A DNA stretch of 50,207 bases from Hominenteromicrobium sp900549945 (GCA_902472305.1 CABRNK010000021.1:1-50207); one strand, 5' to 3'; shown: positions 15,382 to 23,825, numbered from the stretch's first letter. Numbers and translations: made by a program. Notes: generated by a model from the letters alone, not told the origin.

Positions 15382-16265
15382 CGGACCCGCGCTTCACGAT
15401 CGTCGGCATGCGGTCCGCGGCGGCTGCGCCGGCGCCGAAAAAACAAAAGACGCGCCGCAGGCGCCCCGTGCTCGCCGCCGCGCTGCTGCTTCTGATTCTG
15501 CTCGGCTGCGCCTTTGCGGAGCTCATCATGACAAAGGACCCGACCTACATGGATCTCGCCCATTACAGCGCGCCGCCGAGCCGCGAATTTTTATTCGGCA
15601 CGGACGCGCTCGGCCGCGACATCTTCTCGATGATCTGGTACGGCGGGCGCATCTCGCTTTTGATCGGCCTGCTTTCGGCCGCGATCTCCGCCGCCATCGC
15701 GATTCTGCTCGGCGCGCTGAGCGGCATGGCGCCCGCGTGGCTCGACGCACTTCTGATGCGCTGCACCGAAATCTTCCTCAGCGTGCCGAATCTGCTCGTC
15801 GTCCTCTTTCTGCAATCGATCCTCGGCGAGGCCGGCGTGCTGAGCCTCTCGCTCGTCCTCGGCGTTACAGGCTGGATGAGCATGGCGAAGGTCGTGCGCA
15901 CCGAGGTGCGGCAGCTCCGCAGCGCGGATTTCGTCACGGCCTCAAAATGTATGGGCGGCGGCTTTTTCCATGTCCTCTGCGCACACCTGACGCCGAATTT
16001 CCTGCCCTCCATCCTCTTTATGGCGGTTATGAACATCCGCGGCGCGATCGTCGCTGAATCGACACTGAGCTTCATGGGCATCGGCCTGCCGCTCGAGATC
16101 ATCTCGTGGGGCAGCATGCTCTCGCTCGCCGAGCGCGCGATGATGAGCGGCGCGTGGTGGATCATCGTGATCCCCGGCGCGTTCCTCGTCGTGACGCTGA
16201 TGTGCGTCACCGAGCTGAGCAATGCACTCAGAAAGAGCCTCAGCCGCAGGCACAGCAATCTTTAA
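15378..16265 (+). CDS. ABC transporter permease, second subunit (NikC/DppC-like)
   Basis: A 295-residue permease. The ATG at 15378 overlaps the upstream stop as ATGA. The N-terminal cytoplasmic part is basic (KKQKTRRRRP), the first helix lies at about 36-56, and the family motif FGTDALGRDIFSMIWYGGRISLL is split around residues 75-97. The EAA loop (DFVTASKCMGGGFFHVLCAHLTPN) is near 188-211. It partners the upstream permease. Earlier in-frame codons back to 15303 only translate the overlapping frame of the first permease. Confidence 0.9.
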   Translation: MTDPRFTIVGMRSAAAAPAPKKQKTRRRRPVLAAALLLLILLGCAFAELIMTKDPTYMDLAHYSAPPSREFLFGTDALGRDIFSMIWYGGRISLLIGLLSAAISAAIAILLGALSGMAPAWLDALLMRCTEIFLSVPNLLVVLFLQSILGEAGVLSLSLVLGVTGWMSMAKVVRTEVRQLRSADFVTASKCMGGGFFHVLCAHLTPNFLPSILFMAVMNIRGAIVAESTLSFMGIGLPLEIISWGSMLSLAERAMMSGAWWIIVIPGAFLVVTLMCVTELSNALRKSLSRRHSNL

Positions 16266-16286
16266 CCCTTTGAAAGGACCGATACC

Positions 16287-17033
16287 ATGACTCTCACGGA
16301 ATTTTTCAAGGAAAACAAAAAAGCGGCGATTGCCTTTTCCGGCGGCGTCGATTCGGCTTACCTGCTCTGCGCGGCCCTCAAAAGCGGCGCGGACGTGCGC
16401 GCCTATTACGCGAAATCCGCCTTTCAGCCGCAGTTTGAACTCGACGACGCACGCCGCCTCGCTGAAGCGCTTTCGGCGGATATGCGTGTGCTTCCCCTCG
16501 ATGTTCTCGCCGACGAGGCGGTCGCGGCAAATCCCGCCGACCGCTGCTACCACTGCAAGAGGCGCATCTTTTCGGCGATCGCGGCCGCGGCGGCGGCCGA
16601 CGGCTACACGCTGCTGCTCGACGGCACCAACGCCTCCGACGACGCGGGCGACCGCCCGGGCATGCGCGCGCTGCGCGAGCTTTCGGTGCGCTCGCCGCTG
16701 CGCGAATGCGGGCTGACAAAGCCTGAGATCCGCCGGCTCTCGCGGGAGGCGGGGCTGTTCACATGGGACAAGCCCGCCTATGCGTGCCTTGCGACACGCG
16801 TCCCAACCGGCGAACGCCTGACGCTCGAGAAGCTCGAAAATACCGAGCGCGCCGAAGATTTCCTCTTCTCCCTCGGCTTCACGGATTTCCGTGTGCGGCT
16901 CTCAAACGGCGCCGCGCGGCTGCAATTTCCCGAAAACCAGCTTCCGCGGCTGCTCGAGCGCCGGGCGGAGATCCTTAGAGAGCTCAAAAAAACATACAGC
17001 GCCGTCATGCTAGATCTGGAGGTACGCAAATGA
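16287..17033 (+). CDS. larE: LarE, ATP-dependent sacrificial sulfur transferase
   Basis: A 248-residue PP-loop enzyme that adenylates the carboxylates of the pyridinium dicarboxylate nucleotide and replaces them with thiocarboxylates, in cofactor synthesis for lactate racemase-type enzymes. The PP-loop SGGVDS is at 18-23, RCYHCKRRIF gives Cys87 and Cys90, and Cys167 in YACLATR corresponds to the sacrificial Cys176 of L. plantarum LarE as I recall the alignment. GAAAGGA precedes the ATG by about nine bases. It overlaps larB by four bases. Confidence 0.92.
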   Translation: MTLTEFFKENKKAAIAFSGGVDSAYLLCAALKSGADVRAYYAKSAFQPQFELDDARRLAEALSADMRVLPLDVLADEAVAANPADRCYHCKRRIFSAIAAAAAADGYTLLLDGTNASDDAGDRPGMRALRELSVRSPLRECGLTKPEIRRLSREAGLFTWDKPAYACLATRVPTGERLTLEKLENTERAEDFLFSLGFTDFRVRLSNGAARLQFPENQLPRLLERRAEILRELKKTYSAVMLDLEVRK

Positions 17034-17794
17034 ACAACGAAGTCAAACAGATTTTAGAGGCCGTTCAGCGCGGCGAAATGAATGTGGACGACGCGCTGCT
17101 GCGCATCAAGACCGAGCCGTTCGAGGACATCGGCTACGCGAAGGTGGACCTGCACCGCAAGGTGCGCCAAGGCGCGGCCGAGGTGATCTACGGCGCGGGC
17201 AAAACGCCGGAACAGATCATCGGCATCGCGGAAACGATGAAGCGCGGCGGGCAGAACACGATCCTCATCACACGACTTTCGGCGGAAGCCGCCGAGATCG
17301 TCCAGAAGGCGCACGACCTGCACTACCATGCGGCGGCGCGCGTCGGCATCATCGGCGAGATGCCCGAAAAGAGCGGCATCGGCAAAATCGTCGTCGCCAC
17401 CGGCGGCACGAGCGACATCCCGGTTTCCGAGGAGGCCGCGCTGACCGCCGAGGTGCTCGGCAACGAGGTTGTGCGGCTGTACGACGTCGGCGTCGCCGGC
17501 CTGCACCGCCTTCTGGCGCACAAGGAGGCCATCATGTCCGCGAGCGTGATCGTCGCGATCGCCGGCATGGAGGGCGCGCTCGCCAGCGTGATCGGCGGCC
17601 TTGCGGACTGCCCGGTCATCGCGGTGCCGACCAGCGTGGGCTACGGCGCGTCGTTCGGCGGCGTTTCGGCACTGCTCTCGATGCTGAATTCCTGCGCGAG
17701 CGGCGTCTCCGTTGTGAATATCGACAACGGCTTCGGCGCGGGCTACCTTGCCAGTATGATCAACCACATGGACGCGCAGCCGCAAAACGGCTGA
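17030..17794 (+). CDS. larB: LarB, pyridinium-3,5-biscarboxylic acid mononucleotide synthase
   Basis: A 254-residue protein that carboxylates nicotinic acid adenine dinucleotide and hydrolyses it to the dicarboxylated mononucleotide, the first step of the nickel-pincer cofactor. The C-terminal two thirds resemble PurE (AIR carboxylase): VVATGGTSDIPVSEEA, DVGVAGLHRLL, and the Gly-rich end GYGASFGGVSALLSML. The ATGA overlap with larE couples translation. Its order after larE and before larC is a common lar arrangement. Confidence 0.92.
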   Translation: MNNEVKQILEAVQRGEMNVDDALLRIKTEPFEDIGYAKVDLHRKVRQGAAEVIYGAGKTPEQIIGIAETMKRGGQNTILITRLSAEAAEIVQKAHDLHYHAAARVGIIGEMPEKSGIGKIVVATGGTSDIPVSEEAALTAEVLGNEVVRLYDVGVAGLHRLLAHKEAIMSASVIVAIAGMEGALASVIGGLADCPVIAVPTSVGYGASFGGVSALLSMLNSCASGVSVVNIDNGFGAGYLASMINHMDAQPQNG

Positions 17795-17830
17795 ACGCGC
17801 TTTGAACCGAAACAGAAAGGACTGAAGCCT

Positions 17831-19144
17831 ATGAAAACCCTATATCTCGACTGCGGCATGGGCGCCGCCGGCGACATGCTGACCGCGGCGCTGCTCGAGC
17901 TTTTGCCCGACCGGCATGCGTTTCTCGACGAGCTCAACGGCCTCGGCATCCCGGGCGTGCACTTTCAGGCGGAGCCTGCCGTGAAATGCGGGATCACCGG
18001 CACGCACATGGCGGTCACCGTACACGGCGCGGAGGAGGAAAGCCACGACCACCACAGCCACGAGCACACGCACGACCACGGGCATCCGCACGATCATGAG
18101 CATCCGCGCGACCATGAGCATCCGCACGACCATGAGCATCCGCACGATCACAAGCATCCGCACGACCATGAGCATCCGCACGACCACAGCCACGGCCACC
18201 ACCATCACAGCGGACTGCACGACATCGAGCACATCGTGCGCGGTCACCTGCATCTGCCGCAGGCCGTGCAGGACGACGTGATGGCCGTATACGGCCTGAT
18301 CGCCGAGGCCGAAAGCCACGCGCACGGCGTGCCCGTGACGGAGATCCACTTCCACGAGGTCGGCACGCTGGACGCAGTCGCCGACGTCACCGCCGTCTGC
18401 CTGCTGATGCACCGGCTCGCGCCGGACGAGGTGATCGTCTCCCCCGTGCACGTCGGCAGCGGTCAGGTGCGCTGTGCGCACGGCATTCTGCCCGTGCCCG
18501 CCCCGGCGACGGCGTTTATCCTGCGCGGCGTGCCGATCTACGGCGGCGACGTGCGCGGCGAGCTCTGTACGCCGACCGGCGCCGCGCTGCTCAAGCACTT
18601 CGCCACGCGCTTCGGCACGATGCCCGCGATGAAAACCGAAGCGATCGGCTACGGCATGGGCAAAAAGGATTTTGAGGCCGCAAACTGCGTGCGCGCCATG
18701 CTTGGCGAAGCCGAAAGCCGCGGCGACACGGTGCTCGAGCTTTCCTGCAACGTGGACGACATGACCGCCGAGGCCGTCGGCTTCGCGATGGAGCGCCTTT
18801 TTGCAGGCGGCGCGCTCGAGGTTTACACCGTGCCGATCGGAATGAAGAAATCCCGCCCCGGCACGCTGCTGCGCGTGATGTGCCGCGAGCCGGACCGCGA
18901 CGCGATGCTTTCCCTGCTCTTCCGGCACACGACGACGATCGGCGTGCGCGAGGCGGCGACGCGCCGCTATGTGCTCGACCGCAGACTCGAAACGCTCGAG
19001 ACGCCCTGCGGCCCGGTACGCCGCAAAACCTCCTCCGGCTACGGCGTGCGCCGCGCGAAATACGAGTATGAGGATCTCGCCCGCATCGCCCGCGAAAAGG
19101 ACATCAGCCTGCGGGAGGCCGAAGCGCTTCTCAAGGACTGCTGA
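17831..19144 (+). CDS. larC: LarC, nickel insertion protein (pincer cofactor nickel chelatase), His-rich
   Basis: A 437-residue protein that inserts nickel into the dithiocarboxylate nucleotide using CTP. The N-terminal domain begins LYLDCGMGAAGDM (about 4-16), ITEIHFHEVG-like VTEIHFHEVGTLDAV lies near 170-184, GAALLKHF near 250, and the C-terminal CTP-binding part has LSCNVDDMTAEA. Residues 72-126 are an insert with 29 His, built from HPHDHE repeats; it could store or hand over nickel. In L. plantarum larC needs a programmed frameshift to join two frames; here one continuous frame encodes both halves. A terminator follows directly, ending the operon. Confidence 0.92.
   Translation: MKTLYLDCGMGAAGDMLTAALLELLPDRHAFLDELNGLGIPGVHFQAEPAVKCGITGTHMAVTVHGAEEESHDHHSHEHTHDHGHPHDHEHPRDHEHPHDHEHPHDHKHPHDHEHPHDHSHGHHHHSGLHDIEHIVRGHLHLPQAVQDDVMAVYGLIAEAESHAHGVPVTEIHFHEVGTLDAVADVTAVCLLMHRLAPDEVIVSPVHVGSGQVRCAHGILPVPAPATAFILRGVPIYGGDVRGELCTPTGAALLKHFATRFGTMPAMKTEAIGYGMGKKDFEAANCVRAMLGEAESRGDTVLELSCNVDDMTAEAVGFAMERLFAGGALEVYTVPIGMKKSRPGTLLRVMCREPDRDAMLSLLFRHTTTIGVREAATRRYVLDRRLETLETPCGPVRRKTSSGYGVRRAKYEYEDLARIAREKDISLREAEALLKDC
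18083..18190 (+). repeat. 18-bp tandem repeat (six units) encoding the His-rich segment of LarC
   Basis: Six consecutive 18-bp units starting CATCCGCACGA(C/T)CATGAG encode HPHDHE, with single changes giving HPRDHE, HPHDHK and HPHDHS. The near-identity of units, including third positions, points to recent slippage or unequal exchange, so the number may vary between strains. Confidence 0.9.
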
Positions 19145-19167
19145 GGCCGCGCGAAAATCAAATAAGC

Positions 19168-19211
19168 AAAGACCGGCTGCGGGAGCTTTTCCCGTTCAGC
19201 CGGTCTTTTTT
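19168..19211 (+). terminator. Terminator of the nickel/lar operon
   Basis: AAAGACCGGCTG (19168-19179) pairs with CAGCCGGTCTTT (19197-19208), followed by T to 19211. It separates larC from the convergent DUF4173 gene and may serve both. Confidence 0.92.
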
Positions 19212-19224
19212 GCGTCTTGCGCAT

Positions 19225-20796
19225 TTAAATGTGTGTCCCTTGCGGCACTCTGTTCCGCAGCGCCTGCCGCGCGCGGTGCTCCGTCAGGTTGAAGCTGAGC
19301 CCACTGCCGTCCTCGTGGTAGAGCGTGTAATCGTCTAGGAAGCGCCGCGCATTCGAGCGCGTCACACGGTCGGCGGCCGGGTCGCTCTCCAGCCGCACCG
19401 CGTCGGGCACGGCGCTCGCGCCGAGCTGCTCGAAGTAGCCGCGGTCGAGCGTCCAATCCGCGCCCGCGCACACGCGGTCGGCATTGCAGCGGGAGACAAA
19501 CGACGGCGCATCGGAAAACGCCAGAACGCCGAACATCACGGTGCACACGGCGAGCGCAAGCGGCACAAAGGGCACGCGGCGCGAAATCACGCGGGCGAGC
19601 AGCAGGAGAAACACGAGCGCGGCGGCCAGCATGAACCACAGCGTGTAGACGCGCGAGAGCGTCAAGCCGAACGCATCGACGTAGAGCAGCATTTTCGAGA
19701 CAGCCGTCGCGGTGAGGATCAGCGACGCGGCACTGAGCAAAGCGACGCAGACGCGCGGCGCCGTGTTTTTCCCCGCGCGTTTCGCAAACAGGGCGAGCAG
19801 GTACGCGAGGCCGCCGTTCAGCACAAGGACCGCGCACAGCTCAAAGAAACCCTGCCGCGCGTACTCGGCGTGGGTGAACTGCGCCGGCAGCACGCCGGAA
19901 AATGCCGAGGTGAAATACGGGAGCTGCGCGATAAAAAAGAGCAGGTAGACGAGCAGCACCGGCACGCAGGCCGCGACGACCGCGGTGCGCGGCAGAATGT
20001 GCGCCGCCGTGCGGAAGCGCGCGCAGCTTTCCGCACGCATGCCCGCGCAGGCGCCGCGGCTGCCGGAGATCCACAGGCCGAAGATGTACATGGCAACGGG
20101 CAGAGCCAGCACGATGTAGACGGCCTGCTCAAAAAAGCTGAACTGCGGCAGCTCGAAGGCAAAGATCCCGTCGAGCATCGCGCGGAAGCCCGCGTCAAAC
20201 GAGAGCAGGGAAACGGCGATAGCGGTCGGGAAAACCGAGAGCAGAAGCCCGAGCAGCACGAGGCCGACCGTGCGCGCCGCTTTTTTCTCCCCCAGCGCTT
20301 TTCCGTTCAGGGGCACGGTAAAGAGCGCCGGGAACAGCGCGCCGAACGAGGCGAACGGCATCGCGAAAACCGCCTTGAGCAAATCGAAATCGAAGAAGCG
20401 GCCGGGCCGCGGCTCAACCTGCACGTCCATCGATTTGTAGACGAAATACGTGTAGCCGAACTGACAGAACGCCGCGGTAAAAAAGGTCAGCATACCGCTC
20501 GGCACCAGCGCAAACACGAGCGAGAACAACCCTGTGAGCGCGCCCGCCGCAATGGACGCCGCATTCGGCCGGATTTTCGCGTGCGCCATATACGCCGCGG
20601 AAACGGCGAGCAAAAGGAAAACGAACAGTGTGCGCCCGATTCCAGCCGGCGAGAAAAAGAACATGCGGATGTAAAAGTAACTGAGCAGCAGCACGGCGGC
20701 CGCCAACAGCTTCTGCGCCAGCGTGTACCGCCGCCTTGCCGGAATCACCGGCGCAGGCAAAGCGGCCTGCGGCGCGCTGAGCGGCATATCATTCAT
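19225..20796 (-). CDS. DUF4173 (DUF4153-like) multi-spanning membrane protein
   Basis: A 523-residue protein with about twelve to thirteen hydrophobic segments and a soluble C-terminal part of about 90 residues (from GADWTLDRGYFEQL). The pattern matches DUF4153/DUF4173 membrane proteins of Firmicutes, whose function is unknown. The ATG at 20796 follows AAGGGGG and gives a short Pro/Ala-rich cytoplasmic N-terminus; an extension to 20874 would only translate the overlapping regulator gene. It is the last gene of a unit with an XRE regulator and a DUF2975 protein, a recurrent trio. Confidence 0.8.
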   Translation of the reverse strand: MNDMPLSAPQAALPAPVIPARRRYTLAQKLLAAAVLLLSYFYIRMFFFSPAGIGRTLFVFLLLAVSAAYMAHAKIRPNAASIAAGALTGLFSLVFALVPSGMLTFFTAAFCQFGYTYFVYKSMDVQVEPRPGRFFDFDLLKAVFAMPFASFGALFPALFTVPLNGKALGEKKAARTVGLVLLGLLLSVFPTAIAVSLLSFDAGFRAMLDGIFAFELPQFSFFEQAVYIVLALPVAMYIFGLWISGSRGACAGMRAESCARFRTAAHILPRTAVVAACVPVLLVYLLFFIAQLPYFTSAFSGVLPAQFTHAEYARQGFFELCAVLVLNGGLAYLLALFAKRAGKNTAPRVCVALLSAASLILTATAVSKMLLYVDAFGLTLSRVYTLWFMLAAALVFLLLLARVISRRVPFVPLALAVCTVMFGVLAFSDAPSFVSRCNADRVCAGADWTLDRGYFEQLGASAVPDAVRLESDPAADRVTRSNARRFLDDYTLYHEDGSGLSFNLTEHRARQALRNRVPQGTHI

Positions 20797-21016
20797 GTGA
20801 ATCGCCCCCTTCCCCGTCGCTGCGGAATTCGAGAATGTCCTCCACCCGGCAGTCCAGCGCCTTGCAGATCGCATCGAGCGTGGAAAAGCGGATGGCCTTC
20901 GCTTTGTTGTTTTTCAAAATGGAAAGGTTCGCCAGCGTGATGCCCACGCGCTCGGAAAGCTCGTTGAGCGGCATCTTGCGCCGTGCCATCATCACATCGA
21001 GATTCACTACGATCAC
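20789..21016 (-). CDS. Small XRE-family (YozG-like) transcriptional regulator
   Basis: A 75-residue Cro/CI-type DNA-binding protein: helix-turn-helix at about 17-40 (LNELSERVGITLANLSILKNNKA), then TLDAICKALDCRVEDIL, the signature of YozG-like regulators. Its end overlaps the DUF4173 start by eight bases. In many Firmicutes this kind of regulator sits directly behind a DUF2975 gene, as here, and probably controls its own operon. Confidence 0.88.
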   Translation of the reverse strand: MIVVNLDVMMARRKMPLNELSERVGITLANLSILKNNKAKAIRFSTLDAICKALDCRVEDILEFRSDGEGGDSHE

Positions 21017-21027
21017 AGCGCGCCCTC

Positions 21028-21480
21028 CTATATCGTAAAGTCGTTTTCAGCCTTGACCTCGGCTGCCTTGGCGATCACATTTTTCACGACGCGCAGGATC
21101 ACGCACATGAACAGCGACGCAAAGGCGATGAAGGCCGCAAACTGGAAATAGACGGTCAAAACCGCGAAAACGGCGCATTCGGCGAGACAGCAGTAGGAGA
21201 CGAGCCGGAGATTGCCGACGGCCTTGTCGGTAAAGATCGCCTCGCGCTGCACCTTGCGCAGCAAAGAGAGCAGCGCGAAGGCCGCCGTATAAGCCGGGAC
21301 AAGCGCCGCGTAGAGCAGCGCCGTGACCGCCGTGCGGTCCAGCCCCGGGCGCGCGGTGATTTCCAGATACCAGCCGATGATCGACGGCAGCGTGCAGGTC
21401 AGCACGACGAGCAGCACGAGCGCCGCGCCGGTAAAAATCAGTGAGAGGACGGTGGATGCTTTTTCGGATATTCTGAACAC
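21028..21480 (-). CDS. DUF2975 membrane protein
   Basis: A 150-residue protein with four hydrophobic segments (about 12-35, 45-70, 90-110, 112-135), matching DUF2975. I choose the GTG at 21480 because AGAGGG lies six bases upstream and because the operon promoter (21512-21540) occupies the region of two earlier in-frame ATG codons (21561, 21513). Function is unknown; it may be a membrane partner of the small XRE regulator encoded 12 bp downstream. Confidence 0.75.
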   Translation of the reverse strand: MFRISEKASTVLSLIFTGAALVLLVVLTCTLPSIIGWYLEITARPGLDRTAVTALLYAALVPAYTAAFALLSLLRKVQREAIFTDKAVGNLRLVSYCCLAECAVFAVLTVYFQFAAFIAFASLFMCVILRVVKNVIAKAAEVKAENDFTI

Positions 21481-21511
21481 AGGATTCCCTCTTTTCTGTT
21501 TCTTTACGGAA

Positions 21512-21540
21512 AGCATAGCACGCACGATCTTGTTTGTCAA
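21512..21540 (-). promoter_or_regulatory. Sigma-A promoter of the DUF2975-XRE-DUF4173 operon
   Basis: On the minus strand TTGACA (21540-21535) and TATGCT (21517-21512) are 17 bp apart, giving a leader of about 25 bases to the GTG at 21480. Confidence 0.85.
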
Positions 21541-21676
21541 CATATTTTTATCGTTTTTCAATAATTATATTTTGTTTTACAGTAAATACCGATTTTCCGC
21601 ACGCACAAAACGAGAGGCCGAAAGCTGCGTTGCGGAAAACTCAGCACCACAGGATCACCCGGTGTGCCCGCAAGGC

Positions 21677-21712
21677 AAAAAACAAGGGCGCCCGATCGCT
21701 CGGGAGCCCTTG
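21677..21712 (-). terminator. Terminator after the SpoIVB gene
   Basis: On the minus strand AAGGGCTCCCGA pairs with TCGGGCGCCCTT around a short loop, followed by a T-rich tract down to 21677. It lies a few bases after the spoIVB stop. Confidence 0.85.
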
Positions 21713-21718
21713 CCGCCG

Positions 21719-22900
21719 CTATCCGGCCTGTTCCAGCATGGTTTCCGCAAAAATGCCGTAGCCGCGTGTCGGATCATCCACAAAAACATGCGTCACCGCG
21801 CCGGCGAGCTTGCCGTCCTGCAAAATAGGACAGCCGCTCATGCCCTGCACGATGCCGCCTGTTTCTGCAAGCAGGTCGGGATCCGTCACGCGAACGACGA
21901 GCGTCTTTGTCTCCTGCCGCGCGTCCGTGCTCACGCGCTCGATCTCCGCGTCGAAAAGCTGCACGCCGTTTTCATCGATCGTCGCCGCGATCTGCACGGG
22001 ACCAGTGTGCACGGCCGCGCGGTCGAGCACCTCGACCGTCTGCCCGCTGTGCAGCGTTTTCAGCGTGCCGTAAATGCCGAGTTCGGTGTTCTGCGTAAGC
22101 GTGCCGAGGCTGTCGCCGCCGGTGAAGTATCCGCGCAGGCGGCCCGGCTCACCGGTTCGGCCCGGCTCGATGCCGCAGATGGAAATGGCCGCCGGCTCGC
22201 CGGTGCGGATCGCGAGCACATCCTTCGTATCCGAATCGCAGATACCGTGGCCTAGCGCCGCAAAGGACGCGCCGTCCGCACTGTAGAATGTCACGGTGCC
22301 GATCCCCGCCGCGCTGTCCCGAATCCACATGCCCGCCTTGAATACGCCGTCGGCACGCACAGGGGTCAGCGTCGTCTCATACGTCCTTTCGCCGCGCCGC
22401 ATCGTCAGCGAAACGGCATCGCCCGAGGAGAGCACCGCGGCAAGTGCCGCGTTCGTCTCCACCGGCGCGCCGTTTGCGGAAAGCACGTAGTCACCCGCCT
22501 CGATACCCGCATCTTTTGCCGGGCAGCACACCGCGTTTTCGGTATAAATGTCCGAAAGCGCGGCTACAATAACACCGTCGGAAAAAAGCTTGATGCCGAA
22601 CACATCGCCGCCGAGCTGAACCGTGCGGCTCTGCGCCGACTCGGCCGTGCCGCCGAAAACGGAAGCTGCGCGCACGTTCTCCGGGCCGTCCTCCTGTGTG
22701 AGATACAGGTCAAAGACGCCGCAGACCGTGAGCATCAGAACGGCTGTTGTGCCGACAGCCGCCGCAAAGGTGCGGATGCTTTCCGAAACCGAAACGGCAC
22801 GGCGCTTTTTCCGCGCGCCGCCCAGCGCTTCATTTTCATTTTGCAATGCGTTTTCATCCCCCTTCTTTTTTCGGAAAAGCTGCGCGCTCTTCCGTACCAT
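21719..22900 (-). CDS. spoIVB: SpoIVB-like sporulation serine peptidase (S55)
   Basis: A 393-residue protein. A basic cytoplasmic N-terminus (1-45) is followed by a membrane anchor (about 46-66), a PDZ-like domain (near 105-160, AKDAGIEAGDYVLSANG) and an S55 peptidase domain. ALGHGI near 215 should hold the catalytic His and GMSGCPI near 355 the catalytic Ser. In Bacillus SpoIVB is made in the forespore and triggers sigma-K activation by cleaving SpoIVFA. The presence of this protein and Spo0A indicates a spore-forming lineage. The ribosome binding site is modest (GGGGTGG). Confidence 0.9.
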   Translation of the reverse strand: MVRKSAQLFRKKKGDENALQNENEALGGARKKRRAVSVSESIRTFAAAVGTTAVLMLTVCGVFDLYLTQEDGPENVRAASVFGGTAESAQSRTVQLGGDVFGIKLFSDGVIVAALSDIYTENAVCCPAKDAGIEAGDYVLSANGAPVETNAALAAVLSSGDAVSLTMRRGERTYETTLTPVRADGVFKAGMWIRDSAAGIGTVTFYSADGASFAALGHGICDSDTKDVLAIRTGEPAAISICGIEPGRTGEPGRLRGYFTGGDSLGTLTQNTELGIYGTLKTLHSGQTVEVLDRAAVHTGPVQIAATIDENGVQLFDAEIERVSTDARQETKTLVVRVTDPDLLAETGGIVQGMSGCPILQDGKLAGAVTHVFVDDPTRGYGIFAETMLEQAG

Positions 22901-23409
22901 TATCGTTCCACCCCATTCGAAAAGTATTTGCGGAAATTAAAAACACCTCTGCACAACGGATACAATTCCGAATGCGCAAAGGCGATTGCTTTTGGTCTGC
23001 CGCACTGCCGGCTTGCAATGCCGGCAGAGGACAGTTATAAAAAGTGGGGGTAAGTTTCAAATCGGAATCCGCCCGATGCCGGGCGGCTGACATTCCGGTT
23101 CGTAGAAAAAAAGGAAATGAAGGAAGTAAATGAAAGTGTGTCAGGTGCTTTCTCTCCTGAGCACGGTTATAGTATATAGGGCCAATGTGAAAAGAGCATT
23201 TCATTTTCGTGAAAATTATCAGAAGTTTTTTTGAAGCGAATATGAACGCCTAAATCCGCCCCTTTCCGCACTGTATCCTGCCCGGCCGGGCCCTATTGTA
23301 CACCCAGCCAAAAAGCCCGCGGCGCCGCCTTCCGCCCCCTGAAAACCGCGCTGTCTGCTCCCCCGCCATACACAGGATGCGGCGCGCAAAAATAAATATT
23401 GAAACCCGA
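22901..23409. other. Intergenic region upstream of spoIVB with two strong hairpins
   Basis: Over 500 bp without a credible gene. Two neighbouring dyads stand out: CTGCCGGC-ttgcaat-GCCGGCAG at 23005-23027, and CGGAAT with inner GCCCG-atgc-CGGGC closing with ATTCCG at 23063-23097. Neither has a proper T tract. No forespore promoter (sigma-F/G type) for spoIVB could be recognised with confidence. Confidence 0.5.
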
Positions 23410-23438
23410 TTGACTTTGAGAGGAAAAGCTGTTATACT
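23410..23438 (+). promoter_or_regulatory. Sigma-A promoter of the cold-shock gene
   Basis: TTGACT (23410-23415) and TATACT (23433-23438) are 17 bp apart. Transcription would start near 23445. Confidence 0.85.
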
Positions 23439-23564
23439 TTGATAAGTGTAATAAACAAAAACAATGTCTCACAGTTCTTGTAAGTCATGTTTGTGGTTTA
23501 CAAGGGCTGCGTTTTTTTGTATGGCGTTTACGAGCACGAGTTATTTTTAACGGAGGTACCCACA
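23439..23564 (+). promoter_or_regulatory. Long 5' leader of the cold-shock gene
   Basis: About 120 transcribed bases precede the start codon. CTTGTAA (near 23477) can pair with TTTACAAG (near 23497-23504), and a run of seven T follows a few bases later. Long structured leaders are typical of csp genes, where RNA folding changes with temperature; a thermosensor role is inferred only. Confidence 0.5.
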
Positions 23565-23774
23565 ATGAACAACGGTACAGTAAAATGGTTTAACGCAGAA
23601 AAAGGCTACGGCTTCATCTCCAACGATGAGGGCGGCGAGGATGTTTTCGTGCATTTCTCCGCGATTCAGGGCGACGGCTTCAAGACGCTCAACGAGGGCC
23701 AGAAGGTCACGTTTGAGACCGAGACTGACCCGAAGAACGGCAAGCTCCGTGCGGCGAACGTCACGAAGCTCTGA
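23565..23774 (+). CDS. Cold-shock protein (CspA family)
   Basis: A 69-residue single cold-shock domain that binds single-stranded nucleic acid and melts RNA structure. It has the N-terminus GTVKWFNAEKGYGFI (RNP1 region) and DVFVHFSAI (RNP2), with the usual aromatic residues. GGAGG (23552-23556) precedes the ATG at 23565 by eight bases. It stands alone between its own promoter and a strong terminator. Confidence 0.95.
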   Translation: MNNGTVKWFNAEKGYGFISNDEGGEDVFVHFSAIQGDGFKTLNEGQKVTFETETDPKNGKLRAANVTKL

Positions 23775-23790
23775 TTTTTCGAAAAACCTC

Positions 23791-23825
23791 AAAAGCACCG
23801 GCGGTTTTGCTGCCGGTGCTTTTTG
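23791..23825 (+). terminator. Terminator of the cold-shock gene
   Basis: AGCACCGGC (23794-23802) pairs with GCCGGTGCT (23812-23820), flanked by A tract and T tract (to 23824). Confidence 0.92.

Noticed and set aside
18083..18190. Regular 18-bp repeats considered as a CRISPR array
   Set aside because: Units are adjacent with no spacers, lie in frame inside larC and encode a His-rich segment.
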